Assembly (NCBI GenBank): GCA_964588695.1
Contig: CAZPQK010000005.1
Span: 124,001 to 188,000 of the forward strand
Source of the DNA: CAZPQK01 sp964588695
GTDB taxonomy: Bacteria; Krumholzibacteriota; Krumholzibacteriia; WVZY01; JAKEHA01
Length of the DNA stretch: 64,000 nucleotides
Direction: 5' to 3'
Shown here: positions 36,393 to 46,047 of the stretch, one piece after another
Layout of the letters: the number at the start of each line of letters is the position of its first letter
How positions within the stretch are numbered: position 1 is the stretch's first letter
Notes under the pieces: model-generated
Seen by the model: only the letters and a program-made list of their open reading frames with translations
The model's database searches: none
Told to the model about the DNA's origin: nothing
Program-made: the position numbers and the translations under genes

Positions 36393-37250
36393 GTGCGACG
36401 AATTCTGTTTGGACTGCTCGGTTTAGCGACCGTAGCAGTCGCCGGTCCGGCTGGGGCGGATGTTCCCGCCAGCTCGGCACCGCTGCTGCCTTATGCGGTT
36501 GAGAGCTTCGATCCGGCTCCTGCCGCTGCTCCGGTTTCACCCCCTGCAAGTTTCTATCAATCGGCCTCGCCGGCGCGACCAAAGTATTTAGCTGTGCTCG
36601 CCTCCGCGCTCATCCCCGGATTGGGCGAGATGCTTCTTGGCTATGAGAAACGCGGCGCCGCATTGATGGCGATCGACGCTGGCGGTTGGGTTGGCTATGC
36701 ACTAAAGCGTAGCGACGGCCTGGACTCGCGGGAAGCTTACGAGGATTTTGCCGATCAGTACTGGACGGTTGGCAAATGGATCAATGATCACCCCGATGTT
36801 TACCCAACGCTGAGCGACTTTATCAACACGATCGCGCAAATGGATTCCATCGGACAGGTCAAGTCTGGGTCGGGAGCGTGGCCTGGCTATAATCCGTGGG
36901 TATCGAAAGAAGAAGACAAACAGCACTACTACGAAAACGTCGGAAAGTATGACTGGTACATCTCCGGTTGGGACGACTGGGATCCCGACGTTCGCGCCCG
37001 TTCGAGCGAACGCCGCGACGAGTACCGTGCCATGCGACGCAAAAGCAACGACCAGCTTGATACCGCGAACCAGTTTCTATGGATCAATGTCGGTGCGCGT
37101 GTGTTTTCAATTCTACAAACGGCGGTACTGGCGCGGCGGGTAGATGAACCTGACTTGTCTAGTGCGCGCGACGACAAACGATTAAGTTACCACGTCAGGC
37201 CGTCCGGCTTTGACGGTGGGACGGTATCGCTGGAGTACCGGTTCCGATGA
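36393..37250 (+). CDS. DUF5683-like membrane protein (first of pair)
   Basis: GTG 36393 begins a 285-residue protein with a signal sequence (RRILFGLLGLATVAVAGPAGA), an Ala/Pro-rich stretch and the motif LASALIPGLGEMLLGYEKRG, which is the DUF5683-type membrane segment, followed by a helical region. The middle (120-210) is acidic and aromatic, and the C-terminus ends in an FR after beta-strand character (VSLEYRFR). The next gene has the same layout, so these are tandem paralogues coupled by ATGA overlap. Function is unknown; genes of this type often sit near envelope secretion genes in FCB bacteria. Confidence 0.7.
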   Translation: MRRILFGLLGLATVAVAGPAGADVPASSAPLLPYAVESFDPAPAAAPVSPPASFYQSASPARPKYLAVLASALIPGLGEMLLGYEKRGAALMAIDAGGWVGYALKRSDGLDSREAYEDFADQYWTVGKWINDHPDVYPTLSDFINTIAQMDSIGQVKSGSGAWPGYNPWVSKEEDKQHYYENVGKYDWYISGWDDWDPDVRARSSERRDEYRAMRRKSNDQLDTANQFLWINVGARVFSILQTAVLARRVDEPDLSSARDDKRLSYHVRPSGFDGGTVSLEYRFR

Positions 37251-38047
37251 AACAACTTGCGGTGACAATTTCTATCCTTGTGATAACCGCTTCCGCAACG
37301 TTTGCGGAAGTACCGGGCAGCCTGCGAGACATCCCCGAAAGCGTGTTTGCGGAACCAGCGTCGTCGGAAACCCCAGGCATGTGGCAGTCATCGCTCGATG
37401 TCTCCGAACCGATTTCCACATCCAAGGCAATCTTGTATTCGCTTCTGGTTCCGGGGTGGGGCGAGTACGCCGCAGGGAATCGCGGCCGAGCGACACTCTT
37501 TTTTGCGGCCGAAGCGGCAATCTGGACGTCGTTTGTTGTCTTTCGCTACCAGGGTGGAGTCCGCGAAGACTCCTACGAGCGTTTAGCTGTCGATTTTGCC
37601 GGCGTATCTGGAACCGGTCTTGACGACGATTTCTACAAAACCATCAAAGAATACGATTCGTGGGAAGAATATCGCGCGGATCTGCTAAACGACGCTCGGC
37701 TCCCGTGTGCGATCGACCCATCGATCCCTTGTCCAACACCATCCGAACTTGACACCTACTTTGAACAAAATGCGGTGTCCGACTTCCAGGAGTGGGAGTG
37801 GTCTTCGGTTGATCGTCGCGTCCAGTTTTTTCAACTGCGTTCGGCCAGCAAAGACGCCTATCGTCGCTCGCTGTATTCCGTGGCAGCCGCGGGCGTTAAC
37901 CGGCTGGTCTCGGCGATTTCTGTCTTTCAAATGATGCGGTCCCAGAACCAACAAGCGACCGCGCCTACCGGCCGTCTTCACTTCAGTGCGCCATACCGGC
38001 CCAACGATCCCTTCTTGGGCCGGGTGATGTACGTTCGCTCGTTCTAG
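37247..38047 (+). CDS. DUF5683-like membrane protein (second of pair)
   Basis: The 266-residue protein overlaps the previous gene by ATGA and has a signal peptide (LAVTISILVITASATFA-E). Its membrane motif LYSLLVPGWGEYAAGNRGRA parallels the one upstream (SALIPGLGEMLLGYEKRG), and both have a following aromatic/acidic helical section. It ends with a basic tail MYVRSF. I consider the pair paralogous. No catalytic motif is visible. Confidence 0.68.
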   Translation: MKQLAVTISILVITASATFAEVPGSLRDIPESVFAEPASSETPGMWQSSLDVSEPISTSKAILYSLLVPGWGEYAAGNRGRATLFFAAEAAIWTSFVVFRYQGGVREDSYERLAVDFAGVSGTGLDDDFYKTIKEYDSWEEYRADLLNDARLPCAIDPSIPCPTPSELDTYFEQNAVSDFQEWEWSSVDRRVQFFQLRSASKDAYRRSLYSVAAAGVNRLVSAISVFQMMRSQNQQATAPTGRLHFSAPYRPNDPFLGRVMYVRSF

Positions 38048-38066
38048 TTACCCCTTTAGTATCGGC

Positions 38067-38888
38067 ATGCGATCTGCGCTTGTTGTACTTGTTCTGTTAG
38101 TTGCAGCCCGTCCTGCTGTCGGCCAGGAGTTGTGGTATGGCGACGTCGACGAACCCCTGGCAATTGCGACCGGCTTTCGCGGCGAAGTGGTAATTGCCGA
38201 CGGGTCTCCTGCTCGAGTCATTTCCATCAAAGACAAGAGTGTTCTTGAGTTTTCCGAGCCTTCCACCGACCTTGGATATTTTCCGGTGGATGTCGCGATA
38301 TCGGGGTTCTTTGTTTATGTAGTTAACGAAAACGACCGATCGATCTTGCGCTTTAGTGACGAGGGGGCGTTCCGCGATGTTCTGGTGGTCGGGGGAAACC
38401 CGTTTGGTCTGGCCGTGGATCCCGCCGGAAGAGTTGCCTTAACCGACGTGCGCAACCACACGGTGACGGTGTACGACGTGTATCTGAAGGTTGAACTAAA
38501 GTTCGGCAACTACGGCGTGCACGAAGGGCAACTCAGCGCGCCCGAAGGCGTGGAGTTTTCCAAAGACGGGCGAATCTGGGTGGCCGACACCGGGAACCAG
38601 CGCGTGCAGGTGTTCTCAGCGACCGGTGCCTGGTTGGCAGTGGTGCCGGTTCCCGACGGTACGTTTTCGGCACCCAGGCGGGTCACCTCGTTGGGTAAAG
38701 GGCGCGCGGCCGTCGCTGACCCCGACGCGCAGGCGGTGTTCGTTGTCGATCGCGATTCCGGATTGCTACAAGCATGGCGTCCGGACGACGCCGAGTTCTC
38801 TCCAATCGATGTCGCGGTCACCGGGGCCGGTGAAGTCCTGGTGTTGGACGCGGCCCGCCGGGCGGTACTGCGATTCACTCCCGAGTAG
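38067..38888 (+). CDS. Secreted NHL-repeat beta-propeller protein
   Basis: The 273-residue protein has a signal peptide (ALVVLVLLVAARPAVG-Q) and about five to six NHL-type blades, for example GNPFGLAVDPAGRVALTDVR and APEGVEFSKDGRIWVADTGN. NHL propellers bind other proteins or polysaccharides; no enzyme motif is visible. It starts 19 bases after the second DUF5683-like gene. Its stop TAG at 38886-38888 lies inside the coding region of the next gene in another frame, so the two are linked. Confidence 0.82.
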   Translation: MRSALVVLVLLVAARPAVGQELWYGDVDEPLAIATGFRGEVVIADGSPARVISIKDKSVLEFSEPSTDLGYFPVDVAISGFFVYVVNENDRSILRFSDEGAFRDVLVVGGNPFGLAVDPAGRVALTDVRNHTVTVYDVYLKVELKFGNYGVHEGQLSAPEGVEFSKDGRIWVADTGNQRVQVFSATGAWLAVVPVPDGTFSAPRRVTSLGKGRAAVADPDAQAVFVVDRDSGLLQAWRPDDAEFSPIDVAVTGAGEVLVLDAARRAVLRFTPE

Positions 38889-41800
38889 TTTTACTTTTCG
38901 TTTCGCTGGCAATAACAAGCGTTGCCGGTTTGTTCGCGAACGCGCACGCACAAAACCCGCGCGTCTATAACCGCGAATCATGGACCGCCGTTACTGATAC
39001 TCTCACCGGTGTCAGTATGGGCCAGCGTATCGAACTCGGGCGGGCGTTTATCGTTCCCGGTAGCGAATCGGTTTCCATGGGTGGTCGCGTACTAACGCGC
39101 GAAGAGTATCGGCTAAACTATCAGCTTGGTGTTCTCCGACTGAACGTGCTGGTCAGCCCGGATGATGTGGTTGTGGTCAGCTACCGTCGCGAACCATTCT
39201 TGCTGCGGCCCGTTTACGCGTTGCGAAGTATCACTCAGGCAGGCGACACCGCCGCAGTAATCGCGCGCCAGGATGCCCGACGCAAGCGTCGCTTTGGCGA
39301 TTACGGTACCAACCTTTCGCTTGGTGGATCCAAGTCGGTAAGCTTTACCGTCGGATCCAATCGAGGGTCGTCGTTAGACCAAAGTCTGCAGGCGACTATT
39401 GAAGGACCCGTGACGCCGTCAATCCGCGTGCGAGCGTTGCTCTCCGACAACAACCTTCCCATTCAACCGCAAGGAAACACCGAGGAGCTTGAGTATCTGG
39501 ACAAGGTTTTCGTGGAAATTGAAGGAACGCGCGCGCGGTCGACGTTGGGTGACTTCGACTTTACCAACAATGTTTCCACGTTCTCGCCGTTCACGCGGCA
39601 GCTTCGTGGGATTTCGGCGGAAGCTTGGACAGATCGCTTTCGGTTTGGTGTCGCCGGCGCGACCGCCAAGGGAGTTTTTACGACTGTCACGTTTCGTGGT
39701 ACCACCGGATTGCAAGGGCCATACGAATTGTTATCGCCTACACGTAACTCTGGCGAAGTAATCATTGCCGGCACCGAGAAGGTCTACCTGGATGGCCAGT
39801 TGTTGGCTCGCGGGCAAAACCGCGACTATGTCGTTGACTATGATCAGGGAAGCCTGACGTTTACGCCGCGCCGTCTGATTACCGATGACACAGAAATCTC
39901 AGTAGACTTTGAAGTCACGCAGGAACGGTTCGATCGCTCTGCCGCGTTTGCCAGTGCAACGGCGGACAGCTTGCCCGGCGGGGTTGTTCTGGAAACCGTG
40001 GTGGCACGCGAGCGCGACGACAAAGCGCGTCCGCAGAACACCACGTTTTCCGAAGCCGACCAGGACTTGTTAGCTTCCGCGGGTGACGATGCCACACTGG
40101 CCATCGCGGGAGGCGTAACGCAAACCGACTCACTTACCGGCGAGTACGTATTGATTCCCGCAGACTCACTGCCAGAACGCTATGTGTTCAACGATTCCAC
40201 GGGGACGTATCTGGTGAACTTTGTGGAAGTAAACGCCGGCGAAGGGGAGTACCGTCTTGGGGGAATCTCAACCGCGGGTCGACGGTTCTACGAGTTCGTT
40301 GGGCAGGGACAGGGCAACTACAAAGTAGGCCGCGAACTCCCACTCCCGGAGCAGTTGCAGCTGGTCACCGCACGCATCGGAAGAGCATCCGGAGCGCTTC
40401 GGTTCGACGCCGAATGGAACACTAGCGACTATGACCGCAACCTGTTTTCGTCGCAAGACGACGGTGATAACACCGGAAGCGCAGCGCGTGTTAGCGCAGG
40501 TTGGTACGGTATTGCCGTGCCCGGCGCGACACTTGAAGTGTCGGGCAACATCAGTCACCTGGAACAGAACTTCCGGAGTTTTGATCGCGCTCGCCCAGCG
40601 TTCTTCTACCGCGATTGGAACCTGGAAAACGACGTACAGGTTGGGAGTGAAACACTGGCGCAATACCAGGTAAAGACGACAACCGACTCGTTGCTCAACG
40701 TTAGCTACCGCTATGGAACGCTGGACCGCGACAACTTCGAAGGCGTAAAGCACGAGGGTGTTGCGAACGTGGGGCGGGATGACCGCCGGTTACGGCTGCG
40801 CGGATTTCTCACCGACACCGACGGTATCGACGAACTTCGAACCCGGCGATTGATTGACGCGCGCGGCCAGTTTGGCGTGGGGTGGGTTGTTCCCGGCATA
40901 CGAGCAGCCCGAGAACGCTACCTTGAGGACGCGATCGCTGTGGCCGACAGTGGTTACGCCTACCAGTTGATAGGCGCTTCGTTGGCTAACCGAAGCTCGG
41001 GTAAGTTCAACTGGTCGGCATCGTACGAACTGCGGAACACCGAAGAAACCAACCTCGAAACCGGTAATACATGGCGCGATACCCGAAGCGACGAGACGAT
41101 TACCGTGGGGGCGAGCCGCCGCGGCGGACGTGTCTCCGGCGAGATGTTTTACACCCACCGCGAAGAAGAGAATCGCCTGGTGGGCGGAACGTCCGGGACC
41201 GACCTGGCGCGTCTCACCGGCAACGCCCGCGGTTTTGGGGTGCGTAACGACGTCGAATACGAAATCAGTCAGAACCAGTCACGAGTGTTGCAACGCTCGG
41301 TGCTTTTTGTGGGCGAAGGCAATGGCGACTACAACGCCGAAGGCGAACCTGTGGGGAAGGGGAAAGGGGATTATTCTTTGGTGTTTGTCGCCACCGACGA
41401 TAACGTTCCCACACGATCGGCGCGAATTTCGTGGCGGACAGTTCGTAAAAGCGACCGCAAAGCCAAAGGCGAAGGCGTGTGGCCGTGGGTACGGCGAAAC
41501 GTGTCTTTGGACCAGACGATTGCAGTGAGGGAAGAGACAACGTTTGACCCTGGCTGGAAGGTGTTCTTGTTTCAGCCATCGGCTCTGCAGCGTGACGACA
41601 ACACACTCTCTGGGTCAATTTCGTTACGGCAAGAGTGGTCGCTCCTGGACGCGTACCCGAACCTGTCGCTGACGGTTCGTTACGAACGAGAAGACGACGA
41701 AGAGAACCGCTTCGAAGGTATTCGCGAAGAGCGTTTTTTTTCGCAAACCCAAGTTCGCTTGTCGCGCTCTTTGTCGCGCACGTTCACCGCGACGGCAGAA

Positions 41801-42265
41801 GGGGCCACGGCGCTACGGCAGCGTGGGGGGCAGGGGATCAGGACCGACACCGGCAGCGCGTACAACGTACGCTCGTTAACAGGTCTCGGCGGGCTGGGCG
41901 TCCGGTTAACGTCAGGAAGTTCGGTGGACATGGAAGCCGCGCTTACCAGTCAACGAGACAATGTTTCTGACGCAAGTCAAACGGTGTTGACGATAGAGCC
42001 GCGAGTGACCTGGCAGTTGGCCACAAACGTTAGCGTGTTTGGGTCTTACGAACTACGACAGACATTCGAGTCGGAGGATGTTGTTGTTCGCCCATTGTTC
42101 TTTGAGCGAGAGGGGACGGCGCATCGCTGGTCGCTGACTCCCAACCTGCGCCTGGCCAAGTCGGTGTCCCTATTGGCAACGTACACCGGACGCCGCGAGA
42201 CCACATTCTCCGGCGCTCGAATTACCGACCAGGAACTGCGACTGGAAACGCGGGCGTTCTTCTGA
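38873..42265 (+). CDS. Large outer-membrane protein with SprA-like motifs
   Basis: The first standard start codon is TTG 38930, but it would cut the signal peptide in half. Reading upstream in frame, the sequence VVLLFVSLAITSVAGLFANAHA-Q is an ideal signal peptide, so translation probably begins near 38873 (ATT) or another non-standard codon. The mature protein of about 1110 residues has two repeats of the type 'GSE.V..GG..L....Y...Y..G.L' (at GSESVSMGGRVLTREEY and GTEKVYLDGQLLARGQ with DYVVDYDQGSLTF), as in SprA-like outer-membrane proteins. Long beta-strand stretches follow and the end is RAFF. It overlaps the next start by one base. It could be a small SprA/Sov-like translocon or an unrelated barrel. 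Confidence 0.72.
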   Translation: MHSRVVLLFVSLAITSVAGLFANAHAQNPRVYNRESWTAVTDTLTGVSMGQRIELGRAFIVPGSESVSMGGRVLTREEYRLNYQLGVLRLNVLVSPDDVVVVSYRREPFLLRPVYALRSITQAGDTAAVIARQDARRKRRFGDYGTNLSLGGSKSVSFTVGSNRGSSLDQSLQATIEGPVTPSIRVRALLSDNNLPIQPQGNTEELEYLDKVFVEIEGTRARSTLGDFDFTNNVSTFSPFTRQLRGISAEAWTDRFRFGVAGATAKGVFTTVTFRGTTGLQGPYELLSPTRNSGEVIIAGTEKVYLDGQLLARGQNRDYVVDYDQGSLTFTPRRLITDDTEISVDFEVTQERFDRSAAFASATADSLPGGVVLETVVARERDDKARPQNTTFSEADQDLLASAGDDATLAIAGGVTQTDSLTGEYVLIPADSLPERYVFNDSTGTYLVNFVEVNAGEGEYRLGGISTAGRRFYEFVGQGQGNYKVGRELPLPEQLQLVTARIGRASGALRFDAEWNTSDYDRNLFSSQDDGDNTGSAARVSAGWYGIAVPGATLEVSGNISHLEQNFRSFDRARPAFFYRDWNLENDVQVGSETLAQYQVKTTTDSLLNVSYRYGTLDRDNFEGVKHEGVANVGRDDRRLRLRGFLTDTDGIDELRTRRLIDARGQFGVGWVVPGIRAARERYLEDAIAVADSGYAYQLIGASLANRSSGKFNWSASYELRNTEETNLETGNTWRDTRSDETITVGASRRGGRVSGEMFYTHREEENRLVGGTSGTDLARLTGNARGFGVRNDVEYEISQNQSRVLQRSVLFVGEGNGDYNAEGEPVGKGKGDYSLVFVATDDNVPTRSARISWRTVRKSDRKAKGEGVWPWVRRNVSLDQTIAVREETTFDPGWKVFLFQPSALQRDDNTLSGSISLRQEWSLLDAYPNLSLTVRYEREDDEENRFEGIREERFFSQTQVRLSRSLSRTFTATAEGATALRQRGGQGIRTDTGSAYNVRSLTGLGGLGVRLTSGSSVDMEAALTSQRDNVSDASQTVLTIEPRVTWQLATNVSVFGSYELRQTFESEDVVVRPLFFEREGTAHRWSLTPNLRLAKSVSLLATYTGRRETTFSGARITDQELRLETRAFF

Positions 42266-43954
42266 TGTTACGCTTCGTTGCATACGCCCTCCTTTGTGTG
42301 GCTTTGATCCCGGCAACTGCCAACGCCGTCGAAGTTGACGCGATTGTAGGAAACCGCGCGCTAACCACGGGAACGATTCATACAACCATGGCGTCGGAAG
42401 CCGAGTCTGGTGCGGCGGTTCGACAGTTGCAAGAGCTCTACTACGCCCGCGGGTATTTTTCGGTTCGGATAGAGGTTACCGCGAACGGCCGGGGAGTAAA
42501 GCTCGCGATTACCGAAGGCGAGCAAGCTCGCGTCGGCCTGGTCAATGTACGTGGCGCCGATCCTGACCGCGAAGCGACACTACGATCCGCGTTGGGNNNN
42601 NNNNNNGCCGTTCGCGCCATCGCAGTTCGACGCAGCGACCACGGCGTGGCTGCGCAAACTTGATCAGGAAGGATTGCCGTTCGCTCAAGTCTGGGTCGAT
42701 TCGCTTAGGTTTCGGGAGACGACTGGAGTTGTCGACATTGCCCTGTATGTTTCGATCGGTGATGAGCGCCGGGTTCGCAATATCCTTGTCGAAGGCGATC
42801 ACAAGACTCGCGATGATCGAATTGTTCGTCTGGCTGGGCTCACTCCAGGAAGTCGATATCGAGGTGCGATGCTTGACGAAGCAGTGGCACGGCTGGCCCT
42901 CGGAGACATCTTTGACGACGTGGCGTACCCCGAGTTACGAGTCGTTCCAGGTTCACCCGAGGTTGATGTCGTGCTCCACGTAAGCGAGCGAAAACGCGCA
43001 AACTCCCTGCAGACTGCGATTGGATATGCGTCGGAGACCGACCAGGATCGTGAGGTTAGCGGGCTGGTTCACCTGGTCCTGAACAATTTGGGCGGTACGC
43101 TTCGCGACCTTGATGTCTATTGGGCCAACGACGGCCGCGATCGATCGGAGACGTGCGTCGAGTATCGCGACAGATTCTTTCTGGGGCGACCGTTACAAAC
43201 GGCGCTGAGAATCGAGCAAATTGGGGTTGATACCCTTTATACCTGGCAAAGTCTTGGCGTGGAAGTCTCGCGCAACGTTGGCCGTATTGGGCCGGTTGCG
43301 GTTTCGGGGATCGTAGGTGTCAACGCCGACCGCAACGTGTTTAGCATCGGCGACCTGCAGCGTTCGTGGCGCTATCGTTACACGGTGGGCGCCGCGTTCG
43401 CTCGCGGATATCGTCGCTCGCCGGTGTTCCAATCGGTTGAGTTGCGGGCATCGCTTGCGCGCAAGCAGAACACTTTTCGTAACGACCAACCGGGCACCGA
43501 CGTCCAGCAATGGTTGTATCGCGTTCGCGCAAGGTCACGCGCGAGTTTCATTGGTCCGACTTTTCTGCTAAACGAGCTGTACGCGGACGCATTGGAAAGC
43601 GACGAACGACTGGTCGTCGCCGCCGAAGAGTTCTTTCTTGGTGGCGCTGCCAGTTTGCGCGGATTTCGCGAAAACCAATTTAGTGGCCACCGCGCGGGCG
43701 TACTGCGCAACGCAATTCAGTTTGGCGAAAACCCGGACGAAAACCTGTACGTGTTTGCCGACGTCGGCTATGTTGAACGGCGGCGATTGAATGTGTCGAT
43801 GAGCGTCGAGACCAGCGACAATACCGAAGTCGGTTACGGATTCGGGGTGAAAACGCTTTCCCGATTTGGCACTATCGATCTTAGCTTCGGGGTGGGCGAG
43901 AAACTGTCTCTGCAAACCACGAAGCTTCACGTGCTTTTGGAACAATCCTTCTAG
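42265..43954 (+). CDS. Omp85/TamA-like outer-membrane assembly protein (gene split by an assembly gap)
   Basis: The gene begins at ATG 42265 (one-base overlap with the previous stop) with a signal peptide (LLCVALIPATANA-V). A POTRA-like region follows (LYYARGYFSVRIEVTANGRG), then the 10-N gap at 42597-42606. After the gap the frame shifts by one because the N count is arbitrary. The rest contains two more POTRA-type segments and a 16-strand barrel with the Omp85 motif GGAASLRGFRENQFSG, ending in the Phe signal LLEQSF. I read it as one gene of about 560 residues. It probably inserts or exports outer-membrane proteins and belongs to the preceding secretion-like operon. Confidence 0.85.
42597..42606. 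other. Assembly gap (10 N) inside the Omp85 gene
   Basis: Ten N residues interrupt the POTRA region. The coding frames on the two sides differ, so the gap length is a placeholder rather than a real distance. Confidence 0.98.
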
Positions 43955-43965
43955 CCGGGAGCAGT

Positions 43966-46047
43966 GTGTCTCTCTTTGACTCCATCACGAGTGTTTTTGG
44001 CAAACGCTTGCCGCTGGCGCTTGGTCCCGGGCACGAAACGCGCGCCGAACAACGCGAAATGGCCAGCGACGTTGCTCGCGCGTTGGTCGACAACGAAGTT
44101 CTGGTGGTTGAAGCCGAAACCGGATTGGGTAAGAGCCTTGCTTACTTAATTCCCGCGCTCTTAAGCATCGAGCGCGACTCAACCCGTGTCGTGGTCTCTA
44201 CCTATACTCGCCAACTGCAAACTCAGCTTATGGATGCCGATATCGCCACAGCAGTTCGCGCCACCGGAGTCGAAGCCGACATCGCGATGTTGCAGGGACG
44301 ACGAAACTACGTTTGCCGCCGGTCCGTCGATGGTGCGTTTGCGTCAGCGCGACCTGAACATCGTCCGACGTTGCGGCGCCTGGGAAACCTGAGTCGAGGG
44401 TTGTGGGACGAGGTCGACGCCGGATTGTCTTCGGCACAGGTAGCCGAGTTGTCGGCGCCGATAGCGGAGGCTGCTTGCCGGGGCTGCTCGCATCGCAACG
44501 AGTGCTACCTGATGGAGGCAAGAAAAGCAGCGCTGAACGCTGATCTGGTAGTTGTGAATCATGCGCTCATGTTTGCAAATGCCGGCACCGGCGGCGCGTT
44601 GTTTGGGCATCCTGACGTTTTGGTGGTCGACGAAGCCCACCGCATCGAGGGTGTTGCAACCGACGCGCACAGCGTTGGGCTCGACCGCTCGTCCATCGCA
44701 TCGTCTCCCGCCGGTACCACTGCTCCCGGATTGCGCGAAAGCTTGCGCTATGTCGCGGCCCGGATAATGGCTGAGAGCACGAGTGATGGCGAACGTCTCG
44801 ACAAGTCGGTTAGCCTTCTTGATCGCCGTACCAAAGCCGCCGAACGCGATCTGGCCGCTTACCTTTCTGCAGTTGGCGAGAGAAGCGTGGAACAATTGCG
44901 ACAGCTGGAACGCCAGGACCGGGTCGCTGAGACGGCGTACAACACCCTGCCGTACCGTGAGGGCAGTTCGGTTCTCTACGACACAGAAGCTGAACGCGCC
45001 CGGGCCAGCCAGTCTCTGCAAAACGCGTGTGCGGTCGCCTCCGCCATCGACGCGACGCTCGCCGAGTATCCTCACCTGTGGGAGCCCGACGTAGGCGGTG
45101 CAATGGCGACAGTCGTGTCGGGCGCGATGGAGATTGCCACGGCGTTTGACTTTCTCACCACTGCGGACGACGAAAACTATGTATTCACTGTGCAAACAGA
45201 AGAGCGCGCCGCCGCCCTCCTGGCCAAACCCATCGATGTGTCAGCGCAACTTTCCGCCACGTGGGAGCGCTTCAAAAGTGTGATCATGACGTCAGCGACG
45301 TTGTCGGTGAATCACTCCTTTGAATACTTCAGCGAACAAGTGGGAGTGTCGCGTGACCCTCGTTCCCGGTCCGCGAGTTATACCTCCCCATATAATCTTG
45401 TTCGACAGCGCCAACAACTGGCGGCGTCGTTTTTACCGTCACCGGCGGATGCGCGCTGGTTCGACGAAGCCGCCGATACGCTGGCGTCGATGCTTACCGC
45501 CACTCAACAGCGTGCGTTGGTCTTGTGCACGTCTGTTCGCCAACTCGAGCTACTGGCCGCAGCCCTTCGGCGACGTCGCCTGCCCGGTCGTGTGATTCTG
45601 GCTCAAGGTGAAAGACACAATCGCAACGAACTGCTGGCCGCGATGCGAGAATCACCCGGCACGGTAGTGTTGGGTTTGGCTTCGTTTTGGGAAGGCATCG
45701 ACTTGCCCGGCGAGGCATTGGAGTTGTTGGTTATCACGCGAATCCCTTTTCAGGTGCCTACCGACCCGTTAATCAAGGCTCGCGCAGGTCGCGTGCGGGA
45801 ACACGGAGGCGACCCGTTTGCCACGCTCTTTGTGCCCGAGGCCATCCTTCGGATGCGGCAGGGGATTGGCCGACTCATCCGCTCGTCACGAGACCGGGGG
45901 ACCGTTGTCTTGTTGGACAGTCGGCTGTGGACCGCCGACTACGGCGAGCTAGTTCGCGACGCGACCGGACCATGGTCGCTAGTCGAAACGCCGGAGGAAA
46001 TGATCCGGCAAATGCAGGATTTTCTTCGGCAGAATCTCAGTCGCTGA
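43966..46047 (+). CDS. DinG/XPD-like ATP-dependent DNA helicase
   Basis: The 693-residue protein starts at GTG 43966 (GGGAG site). It has a Walker A EAETGLGKSLAYLIPALL, a DEAH box VVDEAHRIE, four cysteines of an iron-sulfur cluster (C in YVCRRS and ACRGCSHRNEC), and the late motifs LGLASFWEGIDLPGEAL and RMRQGIGRLIRSS. These belong to the superfamily 2 DinG helicases, which unwind R-loops and DNA flaps. It lies 11 bases after the Omp85 gene, so it may be transcribed with it even if the function differs. Confidence 0.92.
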   Translation: MSLFDSITSVFGKRLPLALGPGHETRAEQREMASDVARALVDNEVLVVEAETGLGKSLAYLIPALLSIERDSTRVVVSTYTRQLQTQLMDADIATAVRATGVEADIAMLQGRRNYVCRRSVDGAFASARPEHRPTLRRLGNLSRGLWDEVDAGLSSAQVAELSAPIAEAACRGCSHRNECYLMEARKAALNADLVVVNHALMFANAGTGGALFGHPDVLVVDEAHRIEGVATDAHSVGLDRSSIASSPAGTTAPGLRESLRYVAARIMAESTSDGERLDKSVSLLDRRTKAAERDLAAYLSAVGERSVEQLRQLERQDRVAETAYNTLPYREGSSVLYDTEAERARASQSLQNACAVASAIDATLAEYPHLWEPDVGGAMATVVSGAMEIATAFDFLTTADDENYVFTVQTEERAAALLAKPIDVSAQLSATWERFKSVIMTSATLSVNHSFEYFSEQVGVSRDPRSRSASYTSPYNLVRQRQQLAASFLPSPADARWFDEAADTLASMLTATQQRALVLCTSVRQLELLAAALRRRRLPGRVILAQGERHNRNELLAAMRESPGTVVLGLASFWEGIDLPGEALELLVITRIPFQVPTDPLIKARAGRVREHGGDPFATLFVPEAILRMRQGIGRLIRSSRDRGTVVLLDSRLWTADYGELVRDATGPWSLVETPEEMIRQMQDFLRQNLSR

